A DNA stretch of 33,717 nucleotides from JAKAFX01 sp049965715. Lineage in GTDB: Archaea; Thermoplasmatota; Thermoplasmata; Thermoplasmatales; Thermoplasmataceae. The stretch lies in the NCBI GenBank assembly GCA_049965715.1, contig JBMFWA010000016.1:1-33717 (forward strand), written 5' to 3'. A model generated the notes under the pieces. It was not told the origin of the DNA and did not search any database. It worked only from the letters and a program-made list of their open reading frames with translations. Below, in pieces: positions 23,355 through 31,235 of this stretch (position 1 is its first letter; the number at the start of each line of letters is the position of its first letter). The translations under genes were made by a program, and so were the position numbers.

Positions 23355-23690
23355 TCACTTCCCGGCTTTCTTGATTATATCCGTCAGTTTTTGTGCGGAG
23401 AAAATGTCTCCTGACACTTTGATCTGACCGGACATGAACGCTTTTACCGGGTCCAGTTTTCCCATGAAGAGAGTTTCCAGCGTGGAATCGCTGCCGGAGA
23501 CTGCAGCAGTCGGTTTCTGGATTTCGCCGTCAGAAAGATCAATGTTACCGCCGGAAATTTTGACGTAAAATTTGGAGCCCTCAGTAGTGCTGAACTGAAA
23601 AGATTTCTCCATTCCCTTCAGGTCTGTCGCAAGGGTGGTGGAGCCTTTAGCCTTCTTCACAATTTCTGTTAAAATATCTTTAGCTGTCAT
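23355..23690 (-). CDS. SCP2 sterol-transfer-family lipid-binding protein
   Basis: 111 residues, close to a single SCP2 domain. Diagnostic features are the strand KFYVKISGGNIDLSDG, the hydrophobic VSGSDSTLETLFMGKLDPVKAFMSG, and the ending QIKVSGDIFSAQKLTDII. SCP2 proteins hold acyl-CoAs or lipids in a hydrophobic tunnel. Here the gene is the first of a two-gene unit with the hydroxyacyl-CoA dehydrogenase/enoyl-CoA hydratase, so it likely hands acyl-CoA or fatty acid to that enzyme (inference). It has its own promoter in the 45-base gap after the disulfide oxidoreductase gene, with the motif shared with the thiolase operon. Confidence 0.88.
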   Translation of the reverse strand: MTAKDILTEIVKKAKGSTTLATDLKGMEKSFQFSTTEGSKFYVKISGGNIDLSDGEIQKPTAAVSGSDSTLETLFMGKLDPVKAFMSGQIKVSGDIFSAQKLTDIIKKAGK

Positions 23691-23711
23691 CTTGTTTAGA
23701 TGACAGTATTC

Positions 23712-23733
23712 GATAAAATTCTTTGCACTAAAA
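23712..23733 (-). promoter_or_regulatory. SCP2 operon promoter with shared upstream motif
   Basis: On the minus strand TTTTAGTGCAAA (fwd 23722-23733) lies 3 bases before the TATA-like TTTTATC (fwd 23712-23718), which is about 25 bases before ATG 23690. The motif overlaps the last codons of the upstream gene and is identical to that of the thiolase operon promoter. Confidence 0.6.
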
Positions 23734-23735
23734 GT

Positions 23736-24395
23736 TTACGCGTGCTTGAAAGCTTCCATCACATATTCTGCAAAGTCTTCGTCCGATCTCGCGCCCTGAA
23801 ACTGAACCGAGTCATTTATCACTATGTGAGGAACCGCAGATACTCCAACTTCCTCGGCTTCGCTGTAGAACTCGCCCGATTCAATCATTTCTCCGCTTAT
23901 GTTCTTGTTAACCAGCGCAAACTTGTGCGCAGTTCCCACTGCCTTGGGGCAGTACGGACAGGTTGGTGTTACATATACCCTTATTTTAAGCGGTTTGTCC
24001 ACCTTGCTGATTAACTCCATTGCTTTTGACGATATATCGGCCTCGCCGACTGAAACTGTTTTGAGGTCCTCAATGAGCGATCCGAATTCGTACCCGGACG
24101 GAATACCGTAATACTTTATTCTCCCATCTTTCTCATTGGCCCTGGCAACTATTGTCGCCGGGAATTTTGTGACTCCGTATTCCTCGGCAAGCTTTTTATC
24201 CTTATCAAAGTCGTATACCTTCAGCTTGATCTTGCTGTTTATGGCTGAAACCTCTTTGGCCAGTTCCACAGTTTCCTTGCAGTATTTGCATTCCGCGCTT
24301 TCTGATGAAAATATTACAAGATCCACATCATTTTTGAGGTGCTTGTTGAACTCGTCCATCAGGTACTTAACATCTGATTCTCTAATCATTGCCAT
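23736..24395 (-). CDS. pdo: protein disulfide oxidoreductase (two thioredoxin folds)
   Basis: Cytoplasmic thiol-disulfide enzyme typical of thermophilic archaea, where internal proteins carry disulfides. Two fused thioredoxin domains, each with a C-x-x-C site: ECKYCKE (~residue 35) and TCPYCPK (~residue 148). Each has the cis-Pro loop (KFPATI and AVPHIVI). Length 219 matches the PDO family (~226). It starts at ATG 24395; a second ATG two codons later is possible. It is 45 bases upstream of the SCP2 gene in the same direction, but that gene has its own promoter, so the link is loose. It could accept electrons from a thioredoxin reductase not seen in this window. Confidence 0.9.
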   Translation of the reverse strand: MAMIRESDVKYLMDEFNKHLKNDVDLVIFSSESAECKYCKETVELAKEVSAINSKIKLKVYDFDKDKKLAEEYGVTKFPATIVARANEKDGRIKYYGIPSGYEFGSLIEDLKTVSVGEADISSKAMELISKVDKPLKIRVYVTPTCPYCPKAVGTAHKFALVNKNISGEMIESGEFYSEAEEVGVSAVPHIVINDSVQFQGARSDEDFAEYVMEAFKHA

Positions 24396-24422
24396 TGTAA
24401 TCCGTTCTAAATTTTATTATGA

Positions 24423-24431
24423 TATTTAAAG
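24423..24431 (-). promoter_or_regulatory. promoter of the protein disulfide oxidoreductase gene
   Basis: On the minus strand CTTTAAATA lies about 32 bases before ATG 24395 in a very AT-rich divergent spacer. The exact box is uncertain because several AT stretches compete. Confidence 0.4.
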
Positions 24432-24514
24432 ATTGTTACTCATATTTGATTGCTTAGGTTTAAATTTTTGTTAATTTAAATGTTTTTCCAAAAAACTAAA
24501 TTTTCAGCCATTCA

Positions 24515-24522
24515 ATTTATAG
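24515..24522 (+). promoter_or_regulatory. alaX promoter (TATA box)
   Basis: ATTTATAG is centred about 23 bases before ATG 24542 with no Shine-Dalgarno. This leaderless spacing favours ATG 24542 over the ATG at 24524. Confidence 0.55.
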
Positions 24523-24541
24523 AATGAGGAAATACACCATT

Positions 24542-25264
24542 ATGACCATCAAATTGTATTATGAGGATAGTTACATGAGAAACTTTGCCTCAAAGGTCAT
24601 TGGTTCTGACGGCAACAAAATTTTCCTTGAAAAAACTGCGTTCTATCCAACTGGAGGAGGACAACCAAACGATACCGGTTCTCTTACTGTGGATAAAAGG
24701 AGAGTCAATGTCACCGATGTCGGAAAACAGGGAGATGATGTCTATCATGTCGTTGATGATCCCTCTATCTTTGCTGCAGGCATTGAAGTGAGAGGAGAGA
24801 TTGACTGGAACAGGCGCTATGCACTGATGCGATATCACACTGCAGTTCATATCATAGACGCAGTGGTGAACAGGATGGTGAAGGTGGAGGGCAGCATAAC
24901 GGGCAGCCAGCTTTATCCTGACAGGGCAAGGGTGGATTTCAGGCTTGAGAACTTCAACATGGATGCTGCACAGAAATTCGTTGATGAAGCAAATGCAGAG
25001 ATTATGAAAGCAAGGACTGTAAGTGTGAGGTATATAACAAGGGATGAGGCATTGCAGATCCCCAATCTTTCACGAACTGCGCCCGGGAGGGAACTGCTGA
25101 AGTCGCTTGAGACTGTCAGGATTGTGGATATTGAGGGGCTTGACTTCCAGGCCGATGGTGGAACTCACGTGTCAAATACAAGAGAGGTTGGCACGATTAT
25201 AATCAATGGAATTGAGAGCAAGGGAAAGCAGAACAAGAGGCTCAGCTTTCATCTCGAGCCCTGA
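24542..25264 (+). CDS. alaX: alanyl-tRNA editing protein AlaX-M
   Basis: Free-standing editing factor that hydrolyses Ser- or Gly-tRNA(Ala). Seen: the Gly-rich motif FYPTGGGQPNDTG that marks the AlaX-M class, the first zinc motif HTAVH, and the second motif near the C-terminus, QADGGTHVSNTREVG. In the usual form the latter reads C-G-G-T-H; here the Cys ligand is Asp while the His remains. Length 240. Start chosen at MTIKLYYED, supported by the TATA spacing. The protein has no aminoacylation domain, so it acts in trans on products of AlaRS coded elsewhere. Confidence 0.88.
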   Translation: MTIKLYYEDSYMRNFASKVIGSDGNKIFLEKTAFYPTGGGQPNDTGSLTVDKRRVNVTDVGKQGDDVYHVVDDPSIFAAGIEVRGEIDWNRRYALMRYHTAVHIIDAVVNRMVKVEGSITGSQLYPDRARVDFRLENFNMDAAQKFVDEANAEIMKARTVSVRYITRDEALQIPNLSRTAPGRELLKSLETVRIVDIEGLDFQADGGTHVSNTREVGTIIINGIESKGKQNKRLSFHLEP

Positions 25265-25295
25265 ATTTTCATATTTTGAAATTAAACAAGTCAAG

Positions 25296-25302
25296 GTTTA
25301 TT
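25296..25302 (+). promoter_or_regulatory. promoter of the second MFS gene (TATA box)
   Basis: GTTTATT is centred about 25 bases before GTG 25324. This supports the GTG start and a leaderless transcript. Confidence 0.5.
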
Positions 25303-25323
25303 CTCGGCTTCAAATACCGGTAA

Positions 25324-26538
25324 GTGGGGTTTTTCAGTTTTGGTAAGACTTTCGGTCTGATGAAAGACCGTATCGTGATGGTCGTTACTGCTTCCCAGCT
25401 GATGAGAGTCATGGGAAGATCCATGGTATGGGTATTTGCCCCCATTTACTTCCACAGGTTTTATGGTACCTCATTTTTCACCATAGGTCTGCTTTTTTCC
25501 CTTGGAACTTTCATTTCCTTCCCCTTCAGTATCTATGGCGGTAACCTGATTGACAGGGCTGGAAGAAGATTTGTCGGCCTGCTCCTTCCTCCGATTTCTG
25601 CTGCTCTTTTTCTGGTATTTTCCCTTTCTGCATTTCTGAAATTCCCGAACATATATGCATTCATAGCATTCCTTGCGATCTTTCCCCTGGCTGATCTTGA
25701 AGGAATAGTGGATCAGGTGATCATCACTGATGTCGTTAAGGAATCCGAGAGACTTGACGCTTTTTCATTGAACAGGATTGGTGCCAATGTTGGTTTTGCG
25801 ATCGGTCCTGCACTGGCCGGCATACTTGCAGAGTTCAACTACGGATGGGCATTCATAGTCCCATTTTTCGTCAGTGTATTCGTTTTTATGGTTTATGCCA
25901 GATATATCAGGGAAACACGGCCGACAGGCACGGGAACACGAAGCACATCCAGAGGCTTCTCTTTTCCAAAGAACGACAGAAAATTCTTCATAATAGTCAT
26001 TCTCCTGTCAATGATCTGGTTCATTGCGGGGCAGTGGGGTACCACGCTTACGCTCTTCCTTTCTTCTGGATACCTGATAAGCGACCAGACCATAGGTTTT
26101 CTCTATGCATTCAATGGCATCATTGTGATATTCTTCCAGATCCCCGTAAACAATCTTCTGCGGAAATGGCATGACTTCAAGAGGCTTGCCCTTGGTTCAT
26201 TCATATATTCCTTCGCATTCTTCTTCTATTCCCTTACTTCCTATGTTCCGCTTCTCTTCGCCAACACCTTTTTCCTCACCATTGGAGAAAACGTGCTTAC
26301 ACCGTCCACACAGACCGTGATTGCAAATGCTGCGCCTGAGGATAAGCGTGGAGAATATTTTGGATCATATTATGCAATTTCCGGGCTCATAGTGCCTATG
26401 GCACCCCTTCTGGGAACTTACGGCCTTGGTTTCCTCATCCATGCCGGAATCATATTCTGGGGCATCATAGGGCTTTCTGGGGTTATAATCGGGTCCATAA
26501 GCTATCTCACGCTCAGGTCACTGTACGGAAACCAATAA
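25324..26538 (+). CDS. MFS transporter, drug-efflux-like
   Basis: Membrane protein of 404 residues with about 12 hydrophobic segments. GGNLIDRAGRRFVG between TM2 and TM3 is the general MFS motif, and GANVGFAIGPALAGIL in TM5 matches the antiporter motif C (G-x-x-x-G-P-x-x-G), so export by proton antiport is likely. The substrate is unknown. GTG 25324 is preferred because a TATA box lies 25 bases upstream. ATG 25360 (MKDRIVMVV) would remove a short N-terminal stretch and is possible. It is followed 31 bases later by the cobalamin adenosyltransferase gene in the same direction, so the two may share a transcript. Confidence 0.87.
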   Translation: MGFFSFGKTFGLMKDRIVMVVTASQLMRVMGRSMVWVFAPIYFHRFYGTSFFTIGLLFSLGTFISFPFSIYGGNLIDRAGRRFVGLLLPPISAALFLVFSLSAFLKFPNIYAFIAFLAIFPLADLEGIVDQVIITDVVKESERLDAFSLNRIGANVGFAIGPALAGILAEFNYGWAFIVPFFVSVFVFMVYARYIRETRPTGTGTRSTSRGFSFPKNDRKFFIIVILLSMIWFIAGQWGTTLTLFLSSGYLISDQTIGFLYAFNGIIVIFFQIPVNNLLRKWHDFKRLALGSFIYSFAFFFYSLTSYVPLLFANTFFLTIGENVLTPSTQTVIANAAPEDKRGEYFGSYYAISGLIVPMAPLLGTYGLGFLIHAGIIFWGIIGLSGVIIGSISYLTLRSLYGNQ

Positions 26539-26569
26539 GTGTCTGATCTCCATGTTTCCATGATGAGCA

Positions 26570-27103
26570 ATGTTTACTAGAAGAGGGGACGCAGGAGAAA
26601 CTGACACCGGAGACAGGGACAGAGTGATCAAGTCCTCCCCAATCATTGAGGTTGAGGGAAGAATAGACGAGCTGAATTCGTTCATAGGCCTTGCCCTGGT
26701 CGGGTGCCAGTGGAACGATATCATGGATGATCTGAAGAGAATACAGGATGATCTTTTCACCATAGGCGAGGAATTCACAACAAAGGGTACAAGGAGAACG
26801 CTTCAGCCAGAAAGGCTCACCTGGCTTGAGGAGCGAACACTTGAACTGAAGAAGGAAGCTGGTAAAATCAAGCTCTTCATAATTCCGGGGGGATCGGAGA
26901 TTGCATCGCTCCTCCACATAGTCAGGACCCAGTCAAGAAACCTGGAGAGGCTCGTCGTTTCGTACAAACTGATACTGAAACCCTCTCCACTGATGCTGCA
27001 GTTCCTGAACAGGCTTTCATCGCTCTTCTTTGTGCAGGCTGTCGTCGCCAACAAGAGACTTGGCATCGAGGAGAGAATCTGGGAGATCAGGAGAGAGATC
27101 TAG
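26570..27103 (+). CDS. pduO: cob(I)alamin adenosyltransferase, PduO type
   Basis: Transfers adenosyl from ATP to cob(I)alamin to give adenosylcobalamin. The ATP loop FTRRGDAGETDTG at the N-terminus, EVEGRIDELNSFIGLAL, and the C-terminal VRTQSRNLERLVV plus LNRLSSLFFVQAVVANKR are the family marks. Length 177. The cofactor would serve methylmalonyl-CoA mutase (end of branched-chain or odd-chain acyl-CoA breakdown) or a class II ribonucleotide reductase, neither of which is in this window. Its last 87 bases overlap the 3' end of the convergent lipB gene. Confidence 0.9.
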   Translation: MFTRRGDAGETDTGDRDRVIKSSPIIEVEGRIDELNSFIGLALVGCQWNDIMDDLKRIQDDLFTIGEEFTTKGTRRTLQPERLTWLEERTLELKKEAGKIKLFIIPGGSEIASLLHIVRTQSRNLERLVVSYKLILKPSPLMLQFLNRLSSLFFVQAVVANKRLGIEERIWEIRREI

Positions 27104-27754
27104 GACTGACAGCAGATGGTTCTTATCAACGGGAATGAGCTTGCCCATCATATTTTCGAATTGATTGGTCAGTCTTTTCATTAGTTCTGTCCTCTCCACC
27201 GGGATGTATGACATTACTTCCGGATCCATTCCGCATGGCCTTATTGCTCTGAATGGATCCACAGTCTCTTTAGATATATTTACGGCGACCCCATGATAAC
27301 TGACCCACTGGTCAATGGCCATACCTATTGACCCAACCTTCCTGCTCTGGTTCCTTCCCACCCATATACCTGGTTCCGAGACGCCCCCATGGGCATCAAA
27401 ACCAAATGATCTGATTGCCGAAATGAAGTTCTCCGTGACAGCATTCACGAATCCCCTTACATCCAGTCTTCCATCTCTCCGTATGTCCATTACTATATAC
27501 GTGACAAGCTGGCCCGGGCCATGATAGGTGACATCCCCGCCTCTTTCTGTTCTTAGTGGGTTTATTCCCTTAAAGTTCGCTGGATCAGCTTTTCTTCCTA
27601 TTGTATATACAGGATTGTGCTCCACAAAGATGAGAAAATTGCCGATGTCCGATTCTTTTCTCCTTCTGACAAGTTCCAGCTGAATTTTCCGGACCGGTTC
27701 GTAGTCCATTCTACCGAGATCAACGACCTGGCTTGAAGTGGAGAGGATATCCAT
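27017..27754 (-). CDS. lipB: lipoyl(octanoyl) transferase
   Basis: Moves an octanoyl group onto the lysine of lipoyl domains. Seen: RGGDVTYHGPGQLVTYIVMD, the catalytic Lys segment RKVGSIGMAIDQWVSYHGVA, and the catalytic Cys in RPCGMDPEVMSYIP. About 245 residues, with a C-terminal tail of ~30 residues past the usual end that is antisense to the adenosyltransferase gene. ATG 27754 is chosen (a GTG lies two codons upstream), so the start lies inside the E3 gene by 35 bases, implying coupled translation. Last gene of the 2-oxoacid dehydrogenase operon. Its usual donor, octanoyl-ACP, is doubtful in archaea. Confidence 0.92.
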   Translation of the reverse strand: MDILSTSSQVVDLGRMDYEPVRKIQLELVRRRKESDIGNFLIFVEHNPVYTIGRKADPANFKGINPLRTERGGDVTYHGPGQLVTYIVMDIRRDGRLDVRGFVNAVTENFISAIRSFGFDAHGGVSEPGIWVGRNQSRKVGSIGMAIDQWVSYHGVAVNISKETVDPFRAIRPCGMDPEVMSYIPVERTELMKRLTNQFENMMGKLIPVDKNHLLSVLDLSPDLPDSLLDAKSLVGDDSLHKEER

Positions 27755-29039
27755 AAGCACCTTCTGCAGCTTCCTTCACACCCTCTGACACAGTCGGGTG
27801 CGGATGTATGGTCATGCCAATATCCATGGCGTTGAGCGCCGACTCAACCGCGACGGATATCTCGCTAATCATTTCCGATGAGTGTGGCGCAACAATGCCC
27901 GCGCCGGTGATTGTACCGTTTTTGTCAGTATATATCCTGTATGTGCCTATGTTTGCATTCATGCTGAGGGATCTGCCATTTGCCGCCAGTGGAAATATTG
28001 ATACTTTTTCTCCCCTGGAGCCGGTGTAGGATATTTCAGGATCGGAATAGATAACAAAGGGCATTGCCCTGTAATCCACTTCCCTTTCCTCCCCAAGTAT
28101 GTTGTCCGTTGCCACGTCCGCATCATAATAAGCTTTGTGAGCCAGCATTGGCTCACCAGAAACATCGCCTATGGCGTAAACGTTGGGAATGCTGGTTCTC
28201 TTGTGAAGATCTGTTTTTATGAAGCGCCCGTTCATTTCAAGCTTGAGATTCTCGAGCCCAAACCCTTCTGTATTGGGCCTCCTTCCCACGGTAAGAAGTA
28301 TATTTTCGGCATCAAAAATTTCTCCGGACTCTATTTTCACATGGTAAATGCTGTCCTTTGTAACTCCAGTGACCTTAGAACCTGTTCTGATTTCGACCTT
28401 CATTGCCCGAAGGGTTCTTTCCACGGGGTTCACGAGTTCTCTGTCCACTCCGGGAAGTATGGTTTCCATCATCTCTATTATTGTAACCTTTGTGCCAAGT
28501 TTCGCGAAGGCGTTTCCCATCTCTATTCCTATGTAGCCTCCGCCAATAATTACCAGGTTTTCCGGAATTTTTTTGAAGTCAAGAATTTCTCTGTTGTACC
28601 ATACATCTCCGAAGCTGGGGATTCTTGAAGGAACAGATCCTGTTGCTATTATCAGGTTTTCACCCGTATAGTTCTTGTCGTTAATTCTTACCGTATTGGC
28701 ATCCACAATTGTGGCCATGCCTCTAATTATCTCAACACCATAAGATTTGCAGAGCATCTCCACTCCACCGGTAAGCTTGTTGATCATCCCCCATTTCCAC
28801 TTCTGCCATGCCTCGAGATCAAGTTCATACTTCAGCGTCACACCTGGCATGTCCCTCAGGTATCCTATGGAGTGTGAAAGTTCAATCAATGCCTTGGATG
28901 GTATGCACCCATAATTCAGGCATTCACCGCCTATCTTCTCCTTTTCCACCATCAGCACTTTTTTGCCCTTCTGGCCAAGTCTTATGGCTGCTGCGTAACC
29001 AGCTGGCCCAGCGCCGATTATGATTGTGTTATACTCCAT
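27720..29039 (-). CDS. lpdA: dihydrolipoamide dehydrogenase (E3)
   Basis: Reoxidises the dihydrolipoyl arm of E2 with NAD+. FAD-binding IIIGAGPAGYAAAIRLGQ at the N-terminus, the redox disulfide in GECLNYGCIPSK (the usual T of GGTCLN is E here), NAD-binding VIIGGGYIGIEMGNAF, and the C-terminal HPHPTVSEGVKEAAEG with the active-site His-Glu pair. About 439 residues. ATG 29039 is chosen; a TTG at 29045 overlaps the E2 stop. Fourth enzyme gene of the complex, and its 3' end overlaps lipB. Confidence 0.95.
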   Translation of the reverse strand: MEYNTIIIGAGPAGYAAAIRLGQKGKKVLMVEKEKIGGECLNYGCIPSKALIELSHSIGYLRDMPGVTLKYELDLEAWQKWKWGMINKLTGGVEMLCKSYGVEIIRGMATIVDANTVRINDKNYTGENLIIATGSVPSRIPSFGDVWYNREILDFKKIPENLVIIGGGYIGIEMGNAFAKLGTKVTIIEMMETILPGVDRELVNPVERTLRAMKVEIRTGSKVTGVTKDSIYHVKIESGEIFDAENILLTVGRRPNTEGFGLENLKLEMNGRFIKTDLHKRTSIPNVYAIGDVSGEPMLAHKAYYDADVATDNILGEEREVDYRAMPFVIYSDPEISYTGSRGEKVSIFPLAANGRSLSMNANIGTYRIYTDKNGTITGAGIVAPHSSEMISEISVAVESALNAMDIGMTIHPHPTVSEGVKEAAEGAYGYPLHFKPGR

Positions 29040-29041
29040 TT

Positions 29042-30259
29042 TCAATCACTCACAAAGATCAGTGAGGGCTTCTCAAGCAGTTCTTTGATTCTGGATATGA
29101 ATCTTGCAGCATCTGCCCCATCAATAAGCCTGTGATCACAGGAAAGTGTTATGAACATCTCTGATCCCGCAGCGGTTTCTTCCATTCTATGAAGTGCCAG
29201 AATGGCAACTTCCGGATAATTTATGATGGGCGTAGACATTATTCCACCAATTGTCCCAACATTCGATACTGTGAATGTTGAATCCTGGACCTCTGAAAGA
29301 CTCAGCTTGTTTTCCCTTGCTCTCGAGGCAAGATCAGCTATTTCCTTGGAAAGCTGAAAAACCGTCTTTTTGTTCGCATCCTTCACGACAACCACCGTGA
29401 GGCCTGCTGACGTATCCACTGCAACTCCAATGTTGTAGTTCTTCCTTATGACATAATTCTTGTTTGCCTCGTGGTAGACAGCGTTGAACTTAGGAAATTC
29501 CTTGAGTGCAAGTGTGACCGCCTTCACGAACAGTGGAGTGAATGTGACTGAACTGTCCTTGGACTTGAGTTCTTCCCTGGTCTCCTTGAGCTTGTTCAGG
29601 TTGACCCTTTCAACGATGGTGAAATGTGGAATAACAGCCTTTGACCTGGCCATCTTCTCAAATATCACTCTTCTAAGTCCTTTTGGTTCATAGACCTCGT
29701 CACCCTCATGAAGCTCGACCTTTTCCGGTTTCTTCTCCTCCTTTTTCTCCTCTGTTTTAGGCTGTTGCGGTTTCTCCTCCATGGTTTTCTTGTATTTTTC
29801 CAGATCTTCCATGAGTACCTTGCCGTTTTCACCGCTTGGAGTGACGTTTGAAAGATCTATGCCCATATCACGCGCTGCTTTTCTTATAGCTGGAGAAGCC
29901 AGTACTTTCTTCTCTCCAGCAGGCTCCTTTGCTGCTGCGGTTATTTCTGCTGAAACTGGTTTCTCTTCATGTTTTTCCTCTGCATGTCCGGAAGTCTCTC
30001 CAAAGTTGGTCCTGACTTCTGTTGAGCCGTCGTCTATCTCAAGCAGTTTTGTACCCACTTTGACGACCTGACCTTCCGGTACAGATATGGTCTTAACTTT
30101 GCCCGTCACTGGAGATGGTATCTTTACTGTGACCTTGTCTGTCATGACTTCAACCATGTCCTGATCCACAGAAAGGTTGTCCCCCTCCTTAACGTGCCAT
30201 TTTACTATTTCCCCTTCTGCAACACCCTCTCCGATGTCGGGTAACTTGAACTCAAACAT
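29042..30259 (-). CDS. 2-oxoacid dehydrogenase E2, dihydrolipoyl acyltransferase
   Basis: Forms the core of the complex and transfers the acyl group to CoA. One lipoyl domain (lipoyl Lys in EVMTDKVTVKI, ~residue 43), a Glu/Lys/Pro-rich linker, a peripheral-subunit-binding domain (LASPAIRKAARDMGIDLSNV, ~residue 120), a second charged linker with many Lys/Glu, then the catalytic domain with LSCDHRLIDGADAARF near the C-terminus. Length 405 and single lipoyl domain match the Thermoplasma acidophilum branched-chain-type E2. It is 7 bases downstream of E1 beta. Confidence 0.94.
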   Translation of the reverse strand: MFEFKLPDIGEGVAEGEIVKWHVKEGDNLSVDQDMVEVMTDKVTVKIPSPVTGKVKTISVPEGQVVKVGTKLLEIDDGSTEVRTNFGETSGHAEEKHEEKPVSAEITAAAKEPAGEKKVLASPAIRKAARDMGIDLSNVTPSGENGKVLMEDLEKYKKTMEEKPQQPKTEEKKEEKKPEKVELHEGDEVYEPKGLRRVIFEKMARSKAVIPHFTIVERVNLNKLKETREELKSKDSSVTFTPLFVKAVTLALKEFPKFNAVYHEANKNYVIRKNYNIGVAVDTSAGLTVVVVKDANKKTVFQLSKEIADLASRARENKLSLSEVQDSTFTVSNVGTIGGIMSTPIINYPEVAILALHRMEETAAGSEMFITLSCDHRLIDGADAARFISRIKELLEKPSLIFVSD

Positions 30260-30266
30260 TTTTCTA

Positions 30267-31235
30267 TCACCTCAATTTGATCAGTTTGGAAACTGCGTCC
30301 ATAATCCTCTTCTCTCCTGGAATGTAATAGTCTTCCATTCTGTACGGGAAAGGCGAATCCGGCCCAGTTACCCTCAATATGGGACCCTGCAGGTAATCAA
30401 TCCTGTTTTCGGCAATAAGTGCTGAGATTTCTGCCCCCACCCCCAGGGTCCTTGGTGCCTCGTGAACTATGATGACTTTGCCTGTTTTCTCCACGGTCTT
30501 AAATATCGCGTCCCTGTCCATCGGGAGAAGGGTTCTGAGATCCAGAACGTCAGCGTTCACTTTGTTCCTGGTTACGGCATCCAGAACGGTTGGTACCATG
30601 GAACCATATGTTATTATCGAAAGATCGTCGCCCTCGTGGACAAGATTTGCCTTTCCTATGGGTACTGTATATTCTTCCTCAGGCACCTCCTGCTTGATGC
30701 TCCTGTAAAGTCTTTTGGGCTCGAGGAATATTATGGGATCATCGGTTTTCATTGCACTCATCAGCAATCCCTTTGCATCGTATGGATTGGATGGGGTCAC
30801 AACTGTCAGCCCGGCCGTGTGAACGAAATAGCTTTCGCCACTCTGTGAATGATACAGCCCGCCCTTGATCCCTCCACCATATGGTGTTCTGAGTACCATG
30901 GGAACCGTATATTCTCCGCCGGATCTATACCTGATCTTGGCCATCTGATTGATTATCTGATCCATTGCAGTGTAAATGAAGTCCTGGAACTGTATTTCAA
31001 CTATTGGCCTCAGACCATTGAGTGCCATGCCTATTCCCATGCCTACGATGCCCAGCTCGACTAATGGAGTGTCGATAACCCTTTCCGGGCCAAATTTGGA
31101 AAGAAGTCCGTCTGTTACCCTGAAAACCCCTCCATCCGTGCCTATATCCTCACCAAGCATGATGATGGAGGTGTCCTTTTCCATGCCCTGGGAAAGGGCC
31201 TGATTTATTGCCTGGACCATGTTCATTGTGGTCAT
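30267..31235 (-). CDS. 2-oxoacid dehydrogenase E1 beta subunit
   Basis: Completes the E1 heterotetramer that decarboxylates the 2-oxoacid. The family pattern MLGEDIGTDGGVFRVTDGLL, then ELGIVGMGIGMALNGLRPIV, and the TPP-pocket motif with FQDFIYTAMDQIINQ. The C-terminal transketolase-like domain (DLRTLLPMDRDAIFKTVEKT) is intact. 322 residues, normal. The start overlaps the stop of E1 alpha by the four bases ATGA. Specificity for branched-chain 2-oxoacids is inferred from E1 alpha and the archaeal precedent, not from this subunit. Confidence 0.94.
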   Translation of the reverse strand: MTTMNMVQAINQALSQGMEKDTSIIMLGEDIGTDGGVFRVTDGLLSKFGPERVIDTPLVELGIVGMGIGMALNGLRPIVEIQFQDFIYTAMDQIINQMAKIRYRSGGEYTVPMVLRTPYGGGIKGGLYHSQSGESYFVHTAGLTVVTPSNPYDAKGLLMSAMKTDDPIIFLEPKRLYRSIKQEVPEEEYTVPIGKANLVHEGDDLSIITYGSMVPTVLDAVTRNKVNADVLDLRTLLPMDRDAIFKTVEKTGKVIIVHEAPRTLGVGAEISALIAENRIDYLQGPILRVTGPDSPFPYRMEDYYIPGEKRIMDAVSKLIKLR

